NCBI GenBank assembly: GCA_963680875.1
Contig: OY804582.1
Span: 48,192,646-48,256,645, forward strand
Length of the DNA stretch: 64,000 bases
Source of the DNA: Bathymodiolus brooksi
Lineage: Eukaryota > Mollusca > Bivalvia > Mytilida > Modiolidae
Reading direction: 5' to 3'
Shown piece after piece: positions 1 through 10,186 of the stretch (within the stretch, counting starts at the first letter, position 1; each line of letters begins with the position of its first letter). The notes beneath the pieces are model-generated. The model saw only the letters and a list, made by a program, of their open reading frames with translations. It was not told where the DNA came from and made no database searches. A program made the position numbers and the translations under genes.

Positions 1-769
1 ACGAAAAAAATCTAAAATAATTTATCGTACAGTTCGCAAATAATCGTTACTTAACTAACCTATCAAAAGAAAAATCCTTTAAAAGAATAAATTTGTAACT
101 CAATATCGTCTGCTTTGGGAACCCGTCTGCTTTGTTCAACCTTCAAATGAGAAAAGACCCAGAGCAGAAGACGCTGCTCCTATTTATACCCAAAAATCCT
201 GTCGGGATAACTGCCGGTATGACGACATTTTACTCCCAATCAAATCCCGGCAATGCACTCGCCAGTGAAAATAAATCCCGGCAGCCATAAAATACAAAGT
301 ATTTACATAAACAAAATATTGTTTCATATTTAAAAATCAATACTCTATAATATTCATAAGTTTTCTTTCACACTTTAATAAACAGTTTCTTAGTTTGTCG
401 ACACATCTTAATACAAATTCTTACGTCGACAATGACATTTGTATTTTCCCGCTAGGTAAGTTAAAAGAATGATGCATCATGGGATGCTTCACACATGACC
501 TATATTTACCATAACAACAAGAACTGGTGTCAATACACAAAAATGTGTACGACGAAAAATACAACACTTTACGCCTTCGAACCTGGTTGAACACTGATGA
601 ATACATTATAATTACATAACAATAATCCCGAAAGTTTGAAATACAATTTATTACGTCTATTCAAAACAATATACACAGGAAATTTAGAGCAGACAAAATC
701 AGCTGATCGTTAGTTTTTATGAAAAAAATTGGTTCCTGTATTTTGATGGGTAAAATCCCTTTTGTCACA
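1..769 (-). repeat. 3' LTR of the gypsy element, partial
   Basis: This matches 8,249-9,024 almost base for base. In element orientation it begins TGTGACA at 769, directly after the polypurine tract, and runs out of the window at base 1, leaving roughly 1.7 kb of it unseen. It keeps a TATA-like TATAAATA (minus strand of 181-188). The 61-codon minus-strand reading frame at 421-606 recurs in the other LTR at 8,665-8,850 and is simply LTR sequence, not a gene. Confidence 0.95.
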
Positions 770-783
770 TTTACCCCCACTTT
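770..783 (-). other. Polypurine tract for plus-strand priming
   Basis: The minus strand reads AAAGTGGGGGTAAA immediately before the TGTGACA start of the 3' LTR. An all-purine run (one T) at exactly this place is the usual plus-strand primer of LTR retroelements. The corresponding bases outside the 5' LTR (after 9,024) are unrelated, which fixes the LTR boundary. Confidence 0.85.
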
Positions 784-1804
784 AGTTTTCAGTGTCCTCA
801 CGAAAACAAAACATAAACTTGTTTCTAAACTTTAATAATGAACAATAACTTTAAAACAACTGAACACAATATAACATAATTTCAAATTATGCTTTTCACG
901 TACTTCATTTTACCCATTTCCCACACACTAAGCACAAAATATTTTAAATTTCCACATCTGATCTTTAACATAATATACTCAAGATAAAAGTCTAAGTTTT
1001 CTCTTCCATTAACTTTTAAATTTCATTAAAAAAAACCAATTTCATGCTAATTTAATAGATAAAATTCAAAGGCAATATTAAGATGCAAATAGTATGACTT
1101 ACTTGAAATACACATTTCCTTTTCTTTAAAACATTGCAAAATACTTTTGAAAAAAAAACAATTTAACAACAAGGAATCATCTCATTACTCAGGAAAAATT
1201 ATCACACCTTACTTAGCGTTATATCACACCTTACTTAGTGCCCATAACTCAAAACACCTCAACCACTTCGTTGTTTATAAGTATTCATTTTAGAATACTA
1301 AAAATGTACAATCAACAATAATTAAAAAATCCACCCAAGATAGCACGTACATTATCTCAACGTCTGGTACTATCAAAAGTTTCCCTTATAGTATGAATCA
1401 TTATCTCAATGATCCGTACTCACAAACAATGTTAACAATAACAATATGTTAAATACACCCAAGACAGTACCTACGTTAGCTCAACGTCTTGTACTGACAT
1501 ATTACCTATTAGTATACACATTATCTTATACCTACTTTAAAATATCAATTTACAATACAAACCATATTTACTGAATTCAAAATGTAAGGCCAAGGATGAC
1601 AATTACATTTCATAAAATTTTGCATAGAAAACAATTTACAATTCAATTACCTAACTTTAATATAGTCTATAACTAATGTCCATAAAAATGTTCATTTTGT
1701 CACAATCCTGTGAATTCTTCTTCTGTGTCTTTTCAGGCTGGACTCTTCATCTGAATGGTGGTCCCTGACAAATTCTATAGATTCGGCATCGGTTATATTC
1801 TGGT
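784..1804 (-). other. Non-coding 3' internal region of the gypsy element; no integrase
   Basis: About 1 kb between the pol stop region and the polypurine tract has no long open frame on either strand and no recognisable HHCC or DDE integrase motif. It contains weak internal duplications, for example the related 'acccaagatagcacgtac' and 'acccaagacagtacctac' segments near 1,333 and 1,458. In a complete gypsy element the integrase would lie here. Confidence 0.7.
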
Positions 1805-1968
1805 ACAGTTACGATTGAAAAGTTCATCTATGTTGCTACATTATGTAGTAATAATTTTCGTTCTAATACAGTTACGATTGAAAAGTTCATCTCTGTTGCT
1901 ACATTATGTAGGAATAATTTTCGTCCTAAAACAGTTGCGATTGAAAAGTTCATCTATGTTGCTACATT
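1805..1968 (-). repeat. 63-bp tandem repeat at the 3' end of pol, about 2.6 units
   Basis: Units start at 1,805, 1,868 and 1,931, each beginning 'acagtt(a/g)cgattgaaaag' on the plus strand. 63 bp is 21 codons, so the repeat stays in the pol reading frame. On the minus strand the codon after each N-V-A-T is TAG, GAG and TAG in turn, so pol stops in the first unit met. Confidence 0.85.
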
Positions 1969-4872
1969 TGGCTCTTCATTCTCTTGGCCTGAATGGTCAT
2001 CTGATTTGCAGTTAAATTGCATGGTACTTTCCATGTCAACAGCTCTTTTTATACATTTCTTGCAAGGACCACACTTAAGGTATTCCAAAGAATCTACCTC
2101 TGAACATAAACATTCTCCCGGTGATGGACACCTAGACATACTATCAGCATTTCCGTGCTTATTACCAGGTCTATGTTGAATGGAAAACTCAAAGGCTGAC
2201 AAAATTTCTAACCAACGTGCAATTCTTCCTTTCGGTTCTTTGAAACTGAATAGCCAAACTAGTGCCTGGTGGTCTCTCCGTACAAGGAACTTTCTTCCCA
2301 GAAGATACTGTCGATAATATTCAACGAAGTATCGAAGTGCTAAAAGCTCTTTATCTGTTACACAGTAATTTGTCTCTGCACGATTTAGTGTGCGGCTCCC
2401 ATAGGAAATAACTTTTTCCTGACCTTCCTGGACTTGGCTTAACACAGCACCTATGCTGACATCACAAGCATCAGTGTCTAAGATGTATTCACCTTCATCT
2501 CTAGGATACGACATCACTGGTGCGCTAATCAAAATGGATTTAATTTCTTTAAACGATTGTTTACAGACGTCCGACCAGATAAAATCTACGCTTTTCTTAG
2601 TTAATTGAACCATAGGGCGAACGATTTGTGAAAAATCTTTCACAAATCGCCGGTAATAACTTGCCATACCCAGAAATTGTCTTATCTGAGTGACTGTCTG
2701 TGGTGGTGGCCACTGCTTGATTTTCATAATATTAGACGGATTTGGTTTAACTCCCTCACAAGATACCACATGTCCAAGAAATATGACTTCAGACTGAAAA
2801 AACTGGCATTTTTCTGACTTCAGCTTTAAACCTGCTGTCCGAATTCGATCCAACACTGTACTTAATCTTTCTATGTGTTCATCAAACGTCTTACTAAATA
2901 TCACCACGTCATCCAAATATGTAAGACAGATTTGCCATTGTAAGCCCTGCAGAGCAAGTTCCATGACTCTCTGAAAGGTCATTGGTGCAGATTTCAAACC
3001 CATGGGCATCTTGGTGAATTCGTACAACCCATATTTGGTGACAAATGCTGTTTTCGGGATGTCGGATTCCTTGACCGGAACCTGATGGTAACCGGAAGTC
3101 ATATCAACGGTCGTAAATAGAGTTGATCCGGATACTGCATCTAGACAATCCTGAATTCTGGGTAAAGGAAATGCATCGTTTTCAGTAACACTATTCAAAC
3201 GTCTATAATCTATACAGGGTCGTACTTTGCCATTTTTCTTCCGCACTAATACAATTGGACTGGCCCAAGGTGATAAGGACTTTCTAATAATTCCTTGCCT
3301 CTCCATTTGTTCTATCGTTAATTTTTTTTCATCCGCCAAAGCCAAAGGTACTCGCCTGGGTGGCTGTTTTAATGGTTTTGAAGAACCGGTATTTATACTG
3401 TGTTCCATTATATTTGTTGTACCCAAATCATCATCATCTGTAGAAAATACATCTTTAAACTCATCTAAGATGGAAGCTATCTTCTTTATTTCCGGTTCCG
3501 ACCTTCCTTCTTTAGCTTTCATATAAATATCATTCAAATGCGGTGGTACCAACGTAGCTGCACTTGCTTTGCCTTTATTAATGTTGGGTTTAGATTCTGG
3601 TCTCTGTGTTGGAGTGTTTATTGTTACTTCCAACTCCACTGTGCCAGTTGTGTTTTGTTTCTCGGTGGTAACCGTAAGATCTTTTCCTCTGTCAAACGGT
3701 ACACGTCTTACCACCTTAAAATTGTCTACTTCATCTTCGTCTTCTACGGACAAAACTTGATATATTGGACTGTCGTATATTACAGCAGTTCCTATAACTG
3801 TGCCTTGGTGAACAGTTACATCGGTATGTAAAGAATTCAAAATTCTCATTTTCCCAGTGACATTTTTCATCATGTCAACTAAGCTGGCAGCCATAACTAA
3901 TGGAGACTTCTCCATATAACTTTGTGAAGGTTCTATTAAAAACTCAAGGTTTGAGCACAGCTCATCGACTGGATCCTTTTCAATATAGACATCTACAATT
4001 ACTTCAGAAAGACCAGGTATAGTAGCATCATCTGCTAAACTAACATTTCGAACTCTCCTCAAGTCTCCAACTAACGTACATGGAATGGTCTCTCCATTCC
4101 AAATAATACATTTATCTGCTAACTTAATTTCAGTAGGGCCCAATTTGCCCATCATAAGTATATCTAAACCCAACAATACTTCATCATCAATTTGAGCTAC
4201 CACTAGCTCCTTTTCAAACTCTAGAGTTCCTAACTGTATATAAAATATAGCGGTACCCAACTTTACAAGTGGGTTTCCATCCGCTCCAACTAAAATGGAC
4301 GACTTTGTCAATGGAGGTCTTCTGGTCTCAGGTATTTTAAAGTAAATCTCTTCTGAAAGTACAGTTCTTGAGGCTCCAGTATCAATAGTAAATGTACCAT
4401 GTATACCATGTATTTTCCCTTTCACATAAACGCCTTCACTCTGTCGGCGCTGTCTACCAACTGTGTTTTCCGATCCCAATATTTGCTGCATCTCAGAAAT
4501 TTCAAACAACTCTGTAATATCCGATTCATCAACAGCAATAAACAACATATTATCTTCATCTTTGTCCGTATCTTTAATATTGTCAGCCTCGCTGACTGGT
4601 TTCTCTGTCTCCGGTTTGGCTGATACCAAACCTATACTCTTTGTCGTCTCTGCTTGATTCTTCAAACAGACGCCAATATTTGATTCCTGATCTTGAACTT
4701 CATCAATATCAGTTAAACATTTACATGCATTTACATCAGACAATGTATTTACAATTATATTTTCCGAAACGGGAACATTTATTTCCTCATTAACCAACTC
4801 AATATTAAGGCCTTTATCATCTACATTTCCGGTCTCCTCTTGGCCGCTGGACTCGACCTCAACTAGTTTAAA
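1954..4872 (-). CDS. pol: gypsy pol: protease, reverse transcriptase, RNase H; integrase missing
   Basis: This is the polyprotein that copies the element's RNA into DNA. Counting from the TTG at 4,797 as residue 1, the frame is open for 947 codons; it is also open upstream to the slippery site at 4,866-4,872, so translation most likely enters by -1 frameshifting rather than at its own start. Aspartic protease: DTGA at about 139-142. Reverse transcriptase: about 425-720, with VDMTSGYHQ (Asp about 565) and YLDD at 627-630. RNase H: about 765-890, with candidate acidic residues D774, E817, D842 and D885, then a cysteine-rich tail (LKCGPCKKCIKRA near 907-919) that normally leads into integrase. 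Here the frame stops at TAG within a 63-bp repeat and no integrase follows. The RT and RNase H look intact. Confidence 0.93.
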   Translation of the reverse strand, partial: FKLVEVESSGQEETGNVDDKGLNIELVNEEINVPVSENIIVNTLSDVNACKCLTDIDEVQDQESNIGVCLKNQAETTKSIGLVSAKPETEKPVSEADNIKDTDKDEDNMLFIAVDESDITELFEISEMQQILGSENTVGRQRRQSEGVYVKGKIHGIHGTFTIDTGASRTVLSEEIYFKIPETRRPPLTKSSILVGADGNPLVKLGTAIFYIQLGTLEFEKELVVAQIDDEVLLGLDILMMGKLGPTEIKLADKCIIWNGETIPCTLVGDLRRVRNVSLADDATIPGLSEVIVDVYIEKDPVDELCSNLEFLIEPSQSYMEKSPLVMAASLVDMMKNVTGKMRILNSLHTDVTVHQGTVIGTAVIYDSPIYQVLSVEDEDEVDNFKVVRRVPFDRGKDLTVTTEKQNTTGTVELEVTINTPTQRPESKPNINKGKASAATLVPPHLNDIYMKAKEGRSEPEIKKIASILDEFKDVFSTDDDDLGTTNIMEHSINTGSSKPLKQPPRRVPLALADEKKLTIEQMERQGIIRKSLSPWASPIVLVRKKNGKVRPCIDYRRLNSVTENDAFPLPRIQDCLDAVSGSTLFTTVDMTSGYHQVPVKESDIPKTAFVTKYGLYEFTKMPMGLKSAPMTFQRVMELALQGLQWQICLTYLDDVVIFSKTFDEHIERLSTVLDRIRTAGLKLKSEKCQFFQSEVIFLGHVVSCEGVKPNPSNIMKIKQWPPPQTVTQIRQFLGMASYYRRFVKDFSQIVRPMVQLTKKSVDFIWSDVCKQSFKEIKSILISAPVMSYPRDEGEYILDTDACDVSIGAVLSQVQEGQEKVISYGSRTLNRAETNYCVTDKELLALRYFVEYYRQYLLGRKFLVRRDHQALVWLFSFKEPKGRIARWLEILSAFEFSIQHRPGNKHGNADSMSRCPSPGECLCSEVDSLEYLKCGPCKKCIKRAVDMESTMQFNCKSDDHSGQENEEPNVAT

Positions 4873-6502
4873 GGTTGCTGCTTTGGCTTAAATTCTGAAG
4901 CATTACTGTCAAGTTGACTTTGTGATCTAAACCTGACTTGGGAGGTTTGGTTACTTCGAAACTGAACTGGTGGGGTCCCATGTACAACTCCACGGTTGGT
5001 TTGCGGAAAGCTGTTTATGATTGGTTCTTGTCTCTGTTGAAAAGCGTAACATTCTCTTGCAAAATGGCCTGGTTTTCCACAGTTGTAGCACAATCTGTCG
5101 TTTTTCTTCTGAGCAATACTGGTGTTGCTTGTCATTGGTCTATTCGCCAGGGTTTCGCTATGTCCACCCCTTTGTTGCATAGACAAATGATTTCTCCCTA
5201 TCATTTCACACAGCAGCTCCTGCAAATCACTTTTCTTGTAATATAAATATGACAATATTTTCATGTTCTATCTTCCGATTTGACGATAGTTGCTGCTGGC
5301 CGTTATTTGTTGTTTTTCTTGACGTTGGCGGGTTATTATTCTGTATTTGTCTTGTTTGCTTCTTCTGTCTATTATAATATTTGTCATCATCAACAGACCG
5401 TGGATATCTGCATGTCTCTGTATAGTTAATAACATGGTAAACAGCTTCATCAATTGATTTTGGTTCCTTGTTTAATTCCACATGGACTCTTGCATCATCA
5501 TCCTGAAGACCCAAGAAAAATGCTCTCAGCAAATCTTCCTGTCTTGTTACTTTGTCCCTCCGAGGAAAGCCTTGTCATATAACCTTTTCAACTCTGCTGA
5601 ATACTCTTGCACACTTTCATTGTGCATCTGGTGCCTATTATAAAATTTTGTAATATATATCTTGGTCGTGTCTACCTCACCAAATCTGTTTTCTAGCTCT
5701 TTAATCAATTTACTGTAGGATGAAGTGACTGTACTTGATAGCTGATCATAGACGAAATCGCCTGCTGTTCCCTGCAGTCTCGGCAAAAGCTCACTTAGCC
5801 GTTCTTTACGTGACCAGCCGTGTAGGTCTGCTACAGCCTCAAAACGATTTATCCAGACTTTCCACTTTTCGTACCAGTATAATCCGGAAGTCTGTTATTA
5901 GTTGTCTGCTTTACACGACGAGAGACTTCATGGTCATCACTGCTGTAGGAATCAAATGTGGAAAATTCATCATCAGAACTAGAGGAGGTCTCCATAATTG
6001 TGTTTCTATTCTTCTGCCTTCTCATTCTTGATTGTCTGGGCATCTTTTCTGTAGTTCTACTTTTCCCTCGGACAGGCTTTTCTGAACTTAATTCATTATT
6101 ACTGTTCATGCTGTGTATGCTTTTTACTACGGTGTCGGACACCTGTTGCACCATAGTATCTGTCATTTTCTGCATGGCTCTCATAAACATATTAAACATG
6201 TCATTTGGTCCCTCATGTGGAGCTGGTCTCATTTCTCTCTCTTCAATTTCAATGTCGGTTCCAACCATTTGAACACTAGCTGATTTTCTTAACGGTTTTC
6301 CGTTTACTTGTGGACTTCTCAGTAAAGGGGTACTAAGACTAGTTGCCGGTCTGTCTGTATGTAGCTGTACTATAGTGGTATTTACAGACGTGGCTGGTTC
6401 ATCTTCTTCAAAGTCTTCGCTGTAGTCAGTATGTATTTCTGAATCGGGCTCTGTGGTGGTACCTTCTCTGGTTTCAACCTTCTGTTTTCTTGTTTCTACC
6501 AT
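4863..6502 (-). pseudogene. gag: gypsy gag, broken by three frame changes
   Basis: Gag would form the particle and bind RNA. The ATG is at 6,502 (the open frame extends three codons further to a GTG at 6,508). The first piece (6,502-5,849) is acidic and Ser/Thr rich. Matching gag-like text then continues in other frames: about 5,860-5,550 (with a W-x-RF-type capsid start and the segment RLQGTAGDFVYDQL), 5,560-5,227, and 5,264-4,863. The last piece carries a CCHC zinc knuckle, CYNCGKPGHFAREC, followed by a Gln/Asn/Ser-rich tail. Frame changes lie near 5,870, near 5,565 and between 5,265 and 5,227; the first two are explained by loss of one base each. The final piece ends at the TTTAAAC/TAG junction with pol. 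Assembly error is an alternative explanation for single-base losses. Confidence 0.85.
4866..4872 (-). promoter_or_regulatory. Putative -1 ribosomal frameshift heptamer TTTAAAC at the gag-pol junction
   Basis: In the gag frame the minus strand reads CCT TTA AAC TAG, placing T TTA AAC in the phase required for a canonical X XXY YYZ slip, with the gag stop directly after it. A -1 slip gives TTT AAA CTA GTT GAG, which is exactly the pol frame and is open into protease. Possible downstream pairing (GGTC with GACC within about 30 nt) was seen but not folded. Function is inferred. Confidence 0.75.
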
Positions 6503-6555
6503 TTTCACTGCTGGAGGTCTGGGTTTGTATCTCTAGATTATCTTCAATTCAGATA

Positions 6556-6573
6556 ATCCCACCGCTGCCACCA
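6556..6573 (-). other. Primer-binding site, complementary to tRNA-Leu(AAG) 3' end
   Basis: The minus strand reads TGGTGGCAGCGGTGGGAT six bases inside the end of the 5' LTR. It is the reverse complement of a tRNA 3' end ATCCCACCGCTGCCACCA, which from memory is the acceptor end plus CCA of animal tRNA-Leu(AAG). Eighteen matching bases at the right distance make this a strong primer-binding site; the tRNA identity rests on recall. Confidence 0.85.
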
Positions 6574-7415
6574 AAAAGTTGTAACGGGCTAGGCGGTTAA
6601 CTGTAGTATCTATACTACTACTACCGGGTAATTTGCTGCCACCACCGATGTTGAAGTACACCGGAAACTACTCTAGATTTGACACCCAAATCAAGGAAAT
6701 TATCCTGAGACTTGAAACCAAAGTCTCAGAAAAGTTGGATTAATACCACAGAAGCAGATAAAGCCAATTTAGTATGGACCACGGGTTTAATTTACGAATT
6801 ATAGAACACTGCACTAATATAACGGACGAAAGAGGGAGTCTAAAATAACTTTCCAGTGCTCTAGTCTGGCAATACAATTACACTCTGCCTCTCATGTATC
6901 AGCGGAAACCACACTGACAGCAATCGAGTAGAGAGATATATCGGGAAAAATACTCAGACTATCGCACGGGAAAATGCAGGGGATGGCCTATCAGGTAATC
7001 AAACAGGCTCTTGTGTGAACAAAACAAGAGACACAATTATCTTACGAGATAGAAAATAGGATACTCGCAGGGTACTTAGGAAATACCGTGAAATTAACAG
7101 AACTTGGAAGGGGGGATTTTACTTAGTATCGACAAGTAAGATAATAAATTTAGTTCAGAATATTTTATATATTAGATATGTATAGTTATATGTGAAATTC
7201 ACAATAATACAGATACAGTAAATATTATCAACCAGTGTTCAACCATTCATTGTGTTTTCAGAAACTACCAACAATATACTTAATCTTCAATCAAATATAA
7301 GATACTTAATATTCAATAAAATATAAAATACTTTGGTGTACTGTTTGTTTATCTTGTCTACTGACTTGTGATTTATACACTAGTCTTTTTCTGACCGATC
7401 TATGAACGCATAGTC

Positions 7416-7800
7416 GAATGTCAGGATGGTTTAGTATTTTATTAAACCAAGTTTACTTTACGTATTTAACCAATTACTATATAATTGTCTTAAATGAAAT
7501 TTACGCTAACCAGTTTATGAACACATAAACTGAACTGTCAGCGGGTCCTACTCACGAATATAACAGAAATAATTACACTGACCAACTTTGATTCTCAACA
7601 GTTGAATGTCAGGATGGTTTATTGTTTTATTAAACCGAGTTTACTTTAAGTATTTAACCAATTACTATATAATTGTCTTAAATGAAGTTTACGCTAACCA
7701 GTTTATGAACACATAAACCGAATTGTCAGCGGGTCCTACTCACGAATATAACAGAAATAATTACACTGACCAACTTTGATTCTCAACAGTTGAATGTCAG
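7416..7800. repeat. About 188-bp tandem duplication inside the 5' LTR
   Basis: Copies start with 'gaatgtcagga' at 7,416 and 7,603, with a third truncated start at 7,792, giving periods of 187 and 189 bp. The two full units differ at only a few positions. Tandem repeats inside LTRs often mark enhancer or spacer segments; no function is claimed. Confidence 0.9.
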
Positions 7801-7920
7801 GAAATTCCTATGTCCAACCTAACAAAACCTAATTTAATAAAGCAAACTACAGGTGCGGGTGGGCATGGCATGGCATGTATTTATATGTAATATGAACGAA
7901 AGCTTAGAAAAAAATGATAA

Positions 7921-8075
7921 ATTTAGCACTGACCTGACTAGAAATACTAGCAGAAATGTCAGTGAAAGTCCGAAAATATTCCCTATAAACAAATAAATTT
8001 AGCACTGACCTGACTAGAAAGACTAGCAGAAATGTCAGTGAAAGTCCGAAAATATCCCCTATAAATAAATAACAA
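7921..8075. repeat. 76-bp tandem duplication inside the 5' LTR
   Basis: The unit beginning 'atttagcactgacctgacta' occurs at 7,921 and 7,997 with very few differences. A decayed third unit may be present near 8,150-8,200 ('ccactagaacactagcgaaa'). Confidence 0.88.
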
Positions 8076-8426
8076 TCTCTGATTTCGATCTACAAGTTAA
8101 TCACTTATAGAACGTAGAAAAATGAAATAATTAACTATCCTTACTAAAGTAAATTTAAACCGAACTCCACTAGAACACTAGCGAAAATGTCATGTAAAAG
8201 AAAATACCAAATAAAATAATATTCCGTCAAAAGGAATATTCTGTTAACGAAAACAATCTAAAATAATTTATCGTACAGTTCGCAAATAATCGTTACTTAA
8301 TTAACCTATCAAAAGAAAAATCCTTTAAAAGAATACATTTGTAACTCAATATCGTCTGCTTTGGGAACCCGTCTGCTTTGTTCAACCTTCAAATGAGAAA
8401 AGACCCAGAGCAGAAGACGCTGCTAC

Positions 8427-8434
8427 TATTTATA
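8427..8434 (-). promoter_or_regulatory. TATA-like box of the 5' LTR
   Basis: The minus strand reads TATAAATA about 590 bp inside the LTR start, and the same box is kept in the other LTR (181-188). This would place transcript start, and the U3/R border, near 8,400. No start site can be proved from sequence alone. Confidence 0.5.
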
Positions 8435-9024
8435 CCTAAAAATCCTGTCGGGATAACTGCCGGTATGACGACATTTTACTCCCAACCAAATCCCGGCAAT
8501 GCACTCGCCAGTGAAAATAAATCCCGGCAGCCATAAAATACAAAGTATTTACATAAACAAAATATTGTTTCATACTTAAAAATCAATACTCTATAATATT
8601 CATAAGTTTTCTTTCACACTTTAATAAACAGTTTCTTAGTTTGTCTACACATCTTAACAAATTCTTACGTCGACAATGACATTTGTATTTTCCCGCTAGG
8701 TAAGTTAGAAGAATGATGCATCATGGGATGCTTCACACATGACCTATATTTACCATAACAACAAGAACTGGTGTCAATACACAAAAATGTGTACGACGAA
8801 AAATACAACACTTTACGCCTTCGAACCTGGTTGAACACTGATGAATACATTATAATTACATAACAATAATCCCGAAAGTTGGAAATACAATTTATTACGT
8901 CTATTCAAAACAATATACACAGGAAATTTAGAGCAGGTGCCCGTGCGGCAAAATCAGCTGATCGTTAGTTTTTATGAAAAAAATTGGTTCCTGTATTTTG
9001 ATGGGTAACCTCCCTTTTGTCACA

Positions 9025-9682
9025 ATATATCTTGTATGTTAAATGTAATAAAATGTTGAAATTATGCAGAAAATGGCTTTTTCTATAGGATTGAATGGAC
9101 AAATATGGTTAAAACGACTATTTGTTGCCATGGCAACACCATTTTTTTTTCAATTTTCATATCAATATTACTGTTTAGTATTCCATAGGAAACATATGAA
9201 GTAAATATGAGCATATTCTGTGATATACTATTTCTCAGTACTTTGATAGTTCTTTGGTCTTTACATAGAATTGCTCTTAAGATTTAACTTTGATAAATGT
9301 GGTTCACCAATGAATTGACATGCATATATACAATGTAGTACACACTAAAACATATACAATATAAATATTATCCCGGTCGTATTACAGTGTATATATATCT
9401 TTCAGTACAAAACTATACGTTTTTTTTTATAAGCTACTTTTAAATATGCTGCAATTTCATGAGGTTATGTCTATTGTTTAATATTTGTTTTCATAATATT
9501 GGCTTTGTATTTGTTCTGGTTGTGGATTATTTGGAGTTAGTGAGTGAGTTATTGTTGCTTAATGCCAGATGTGCAATTTTCCTGCAATATCATAGCGTGA
9601 AGTTATATAAAAATTATATTTAAATGATATGACAATGCCATCCGATTTATAGTAGATCATTCACAACGCTATTAGTCGGATT
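9025..9682. other. AT-rich unique sequence, no feature seen
   Basis: No open frame above 60 codons, tandem repeat or recognisable element was found between the LTR element and the next repeat. Confidence 0.5.
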
Positions 9683-9856
9683 TTTAGGTGTCAAACCAGT
9701 AATTCAACCAATCAGAGCTAAGAACATATACAAAAGTAGTCCCTTTTAAAGAAAAAAGTTCCTTTCACTTTGTTGTATTGTGACAAATACTGAATGGAAT
9801 GGAATAATTAAATTGATAATTGAAGTTAAATGTATAAGGATTATTTTGAGCCCAAA
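9683..9856 (+). repeat. Left part of an interrupted dispersed repeat
   Basis: It begins 'tttaggtgtcaaaccagtaa' and matches 14,281-14,454 nearly exactly. The other half resumes at 12,785, so this copy was split by the insert at 9,857-12,784. Confidence 0.9.
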
Positions 9857-10090
9857 GAGGGAGAGGCGTTAAGGTGCAAAATTGGCCCCACATTTTATCA
9901 AAAAATAATGCTTCACATAGAATAAAAACAATTTACTAATTTAATTGTTATATTTACAAATTTTCAAAAAATATATCTTACCGTGAGATTGGGTGCGTTA
10001 TGACGTCATAATGACATCATGATTAGACGGATAATGCTAAAAATGGACTATAAACGACATATTCAATGTACATTTTAGCTATTTTATATA

Positions 10091-10186
10091 CCTCCACAGT
10101 CTTCCACCAACACGAAATTGAGCAGTTTTGAGTATAGAGGGTTAATGATTGTATCAAAATATGTTGTTGGTGGAGGATTGTGGAGG
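10091..10186. repeat. Inverted repeat, about 23-bp arms
   Basis: 'cctccacagtcttccaccaa' at 10,091 pairs with 'ttggtggaggattgtggagg' ending at 10,186, with about three mismatches and a loop of about 50 bp. It lies inside the 2.9-kb insert. Confidence 0.8.

Larger units (their letters stand above)
1..9024 (-). mobile_element. Ty3/gypsy-type LTR retrotransposon, 3' LTR cut by the window edge
   Basis: The element reads on the minus strand, so its 5' end is at 9,024. Seen directly: two long direct repeats (6,580-9,024 and 1-769), a primer-binding site at 6,556-6,573, a gag region with a CCHC zinc knuckle, a pol frame with aspartic protease, reverse transcriptase and RNase H, and a polypurine tract at 770-783 touching the 3' LTR. 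The protease-RT-RNase H order and YLDD motif are those of Ty3/gypsy elements. About 12-13 substitutions plus two small indels separate the visible LTR copies over about 770 bp, so the insertion is fairly recent. Integrase is absent, and gag has three frame changes, so this copy cannot be autonomous. The target-site duplication cannot be tested because the left end lies outside the window. Confidence 0.95.
6580..9024 (-). repeat. 5' LTR, about 2.45 kb, TG...CA ended
   Basis: In element orientation it starts TGTGACA at 9,024 and ends GTTACA at 6,580, just before the primer-binding site. The high-coordinate 776 bp equal the visible part of the 3' LTR. The low-coordinate 1.7 kb is assigned from its position between the repeat and the primer-binding site; its partner lies outside the window. 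It contains two tandem-repeat tracts (7,416-7,800 and 7,921-8,075) and a TATA box. At 2.45 kb it is long for a gypsy LTR. Confidence 0.85.

Noticed and set aside
421..606. Small gene duplicated at 8,665-8,850
   Set aside because: Both copies lie at the same place in the two LTRs, so it is LTR sequence.
1755..2015. Plus-strand 86-codon frame
   Set aside because: It is the antisense of the 63-bp repeat and pol end.
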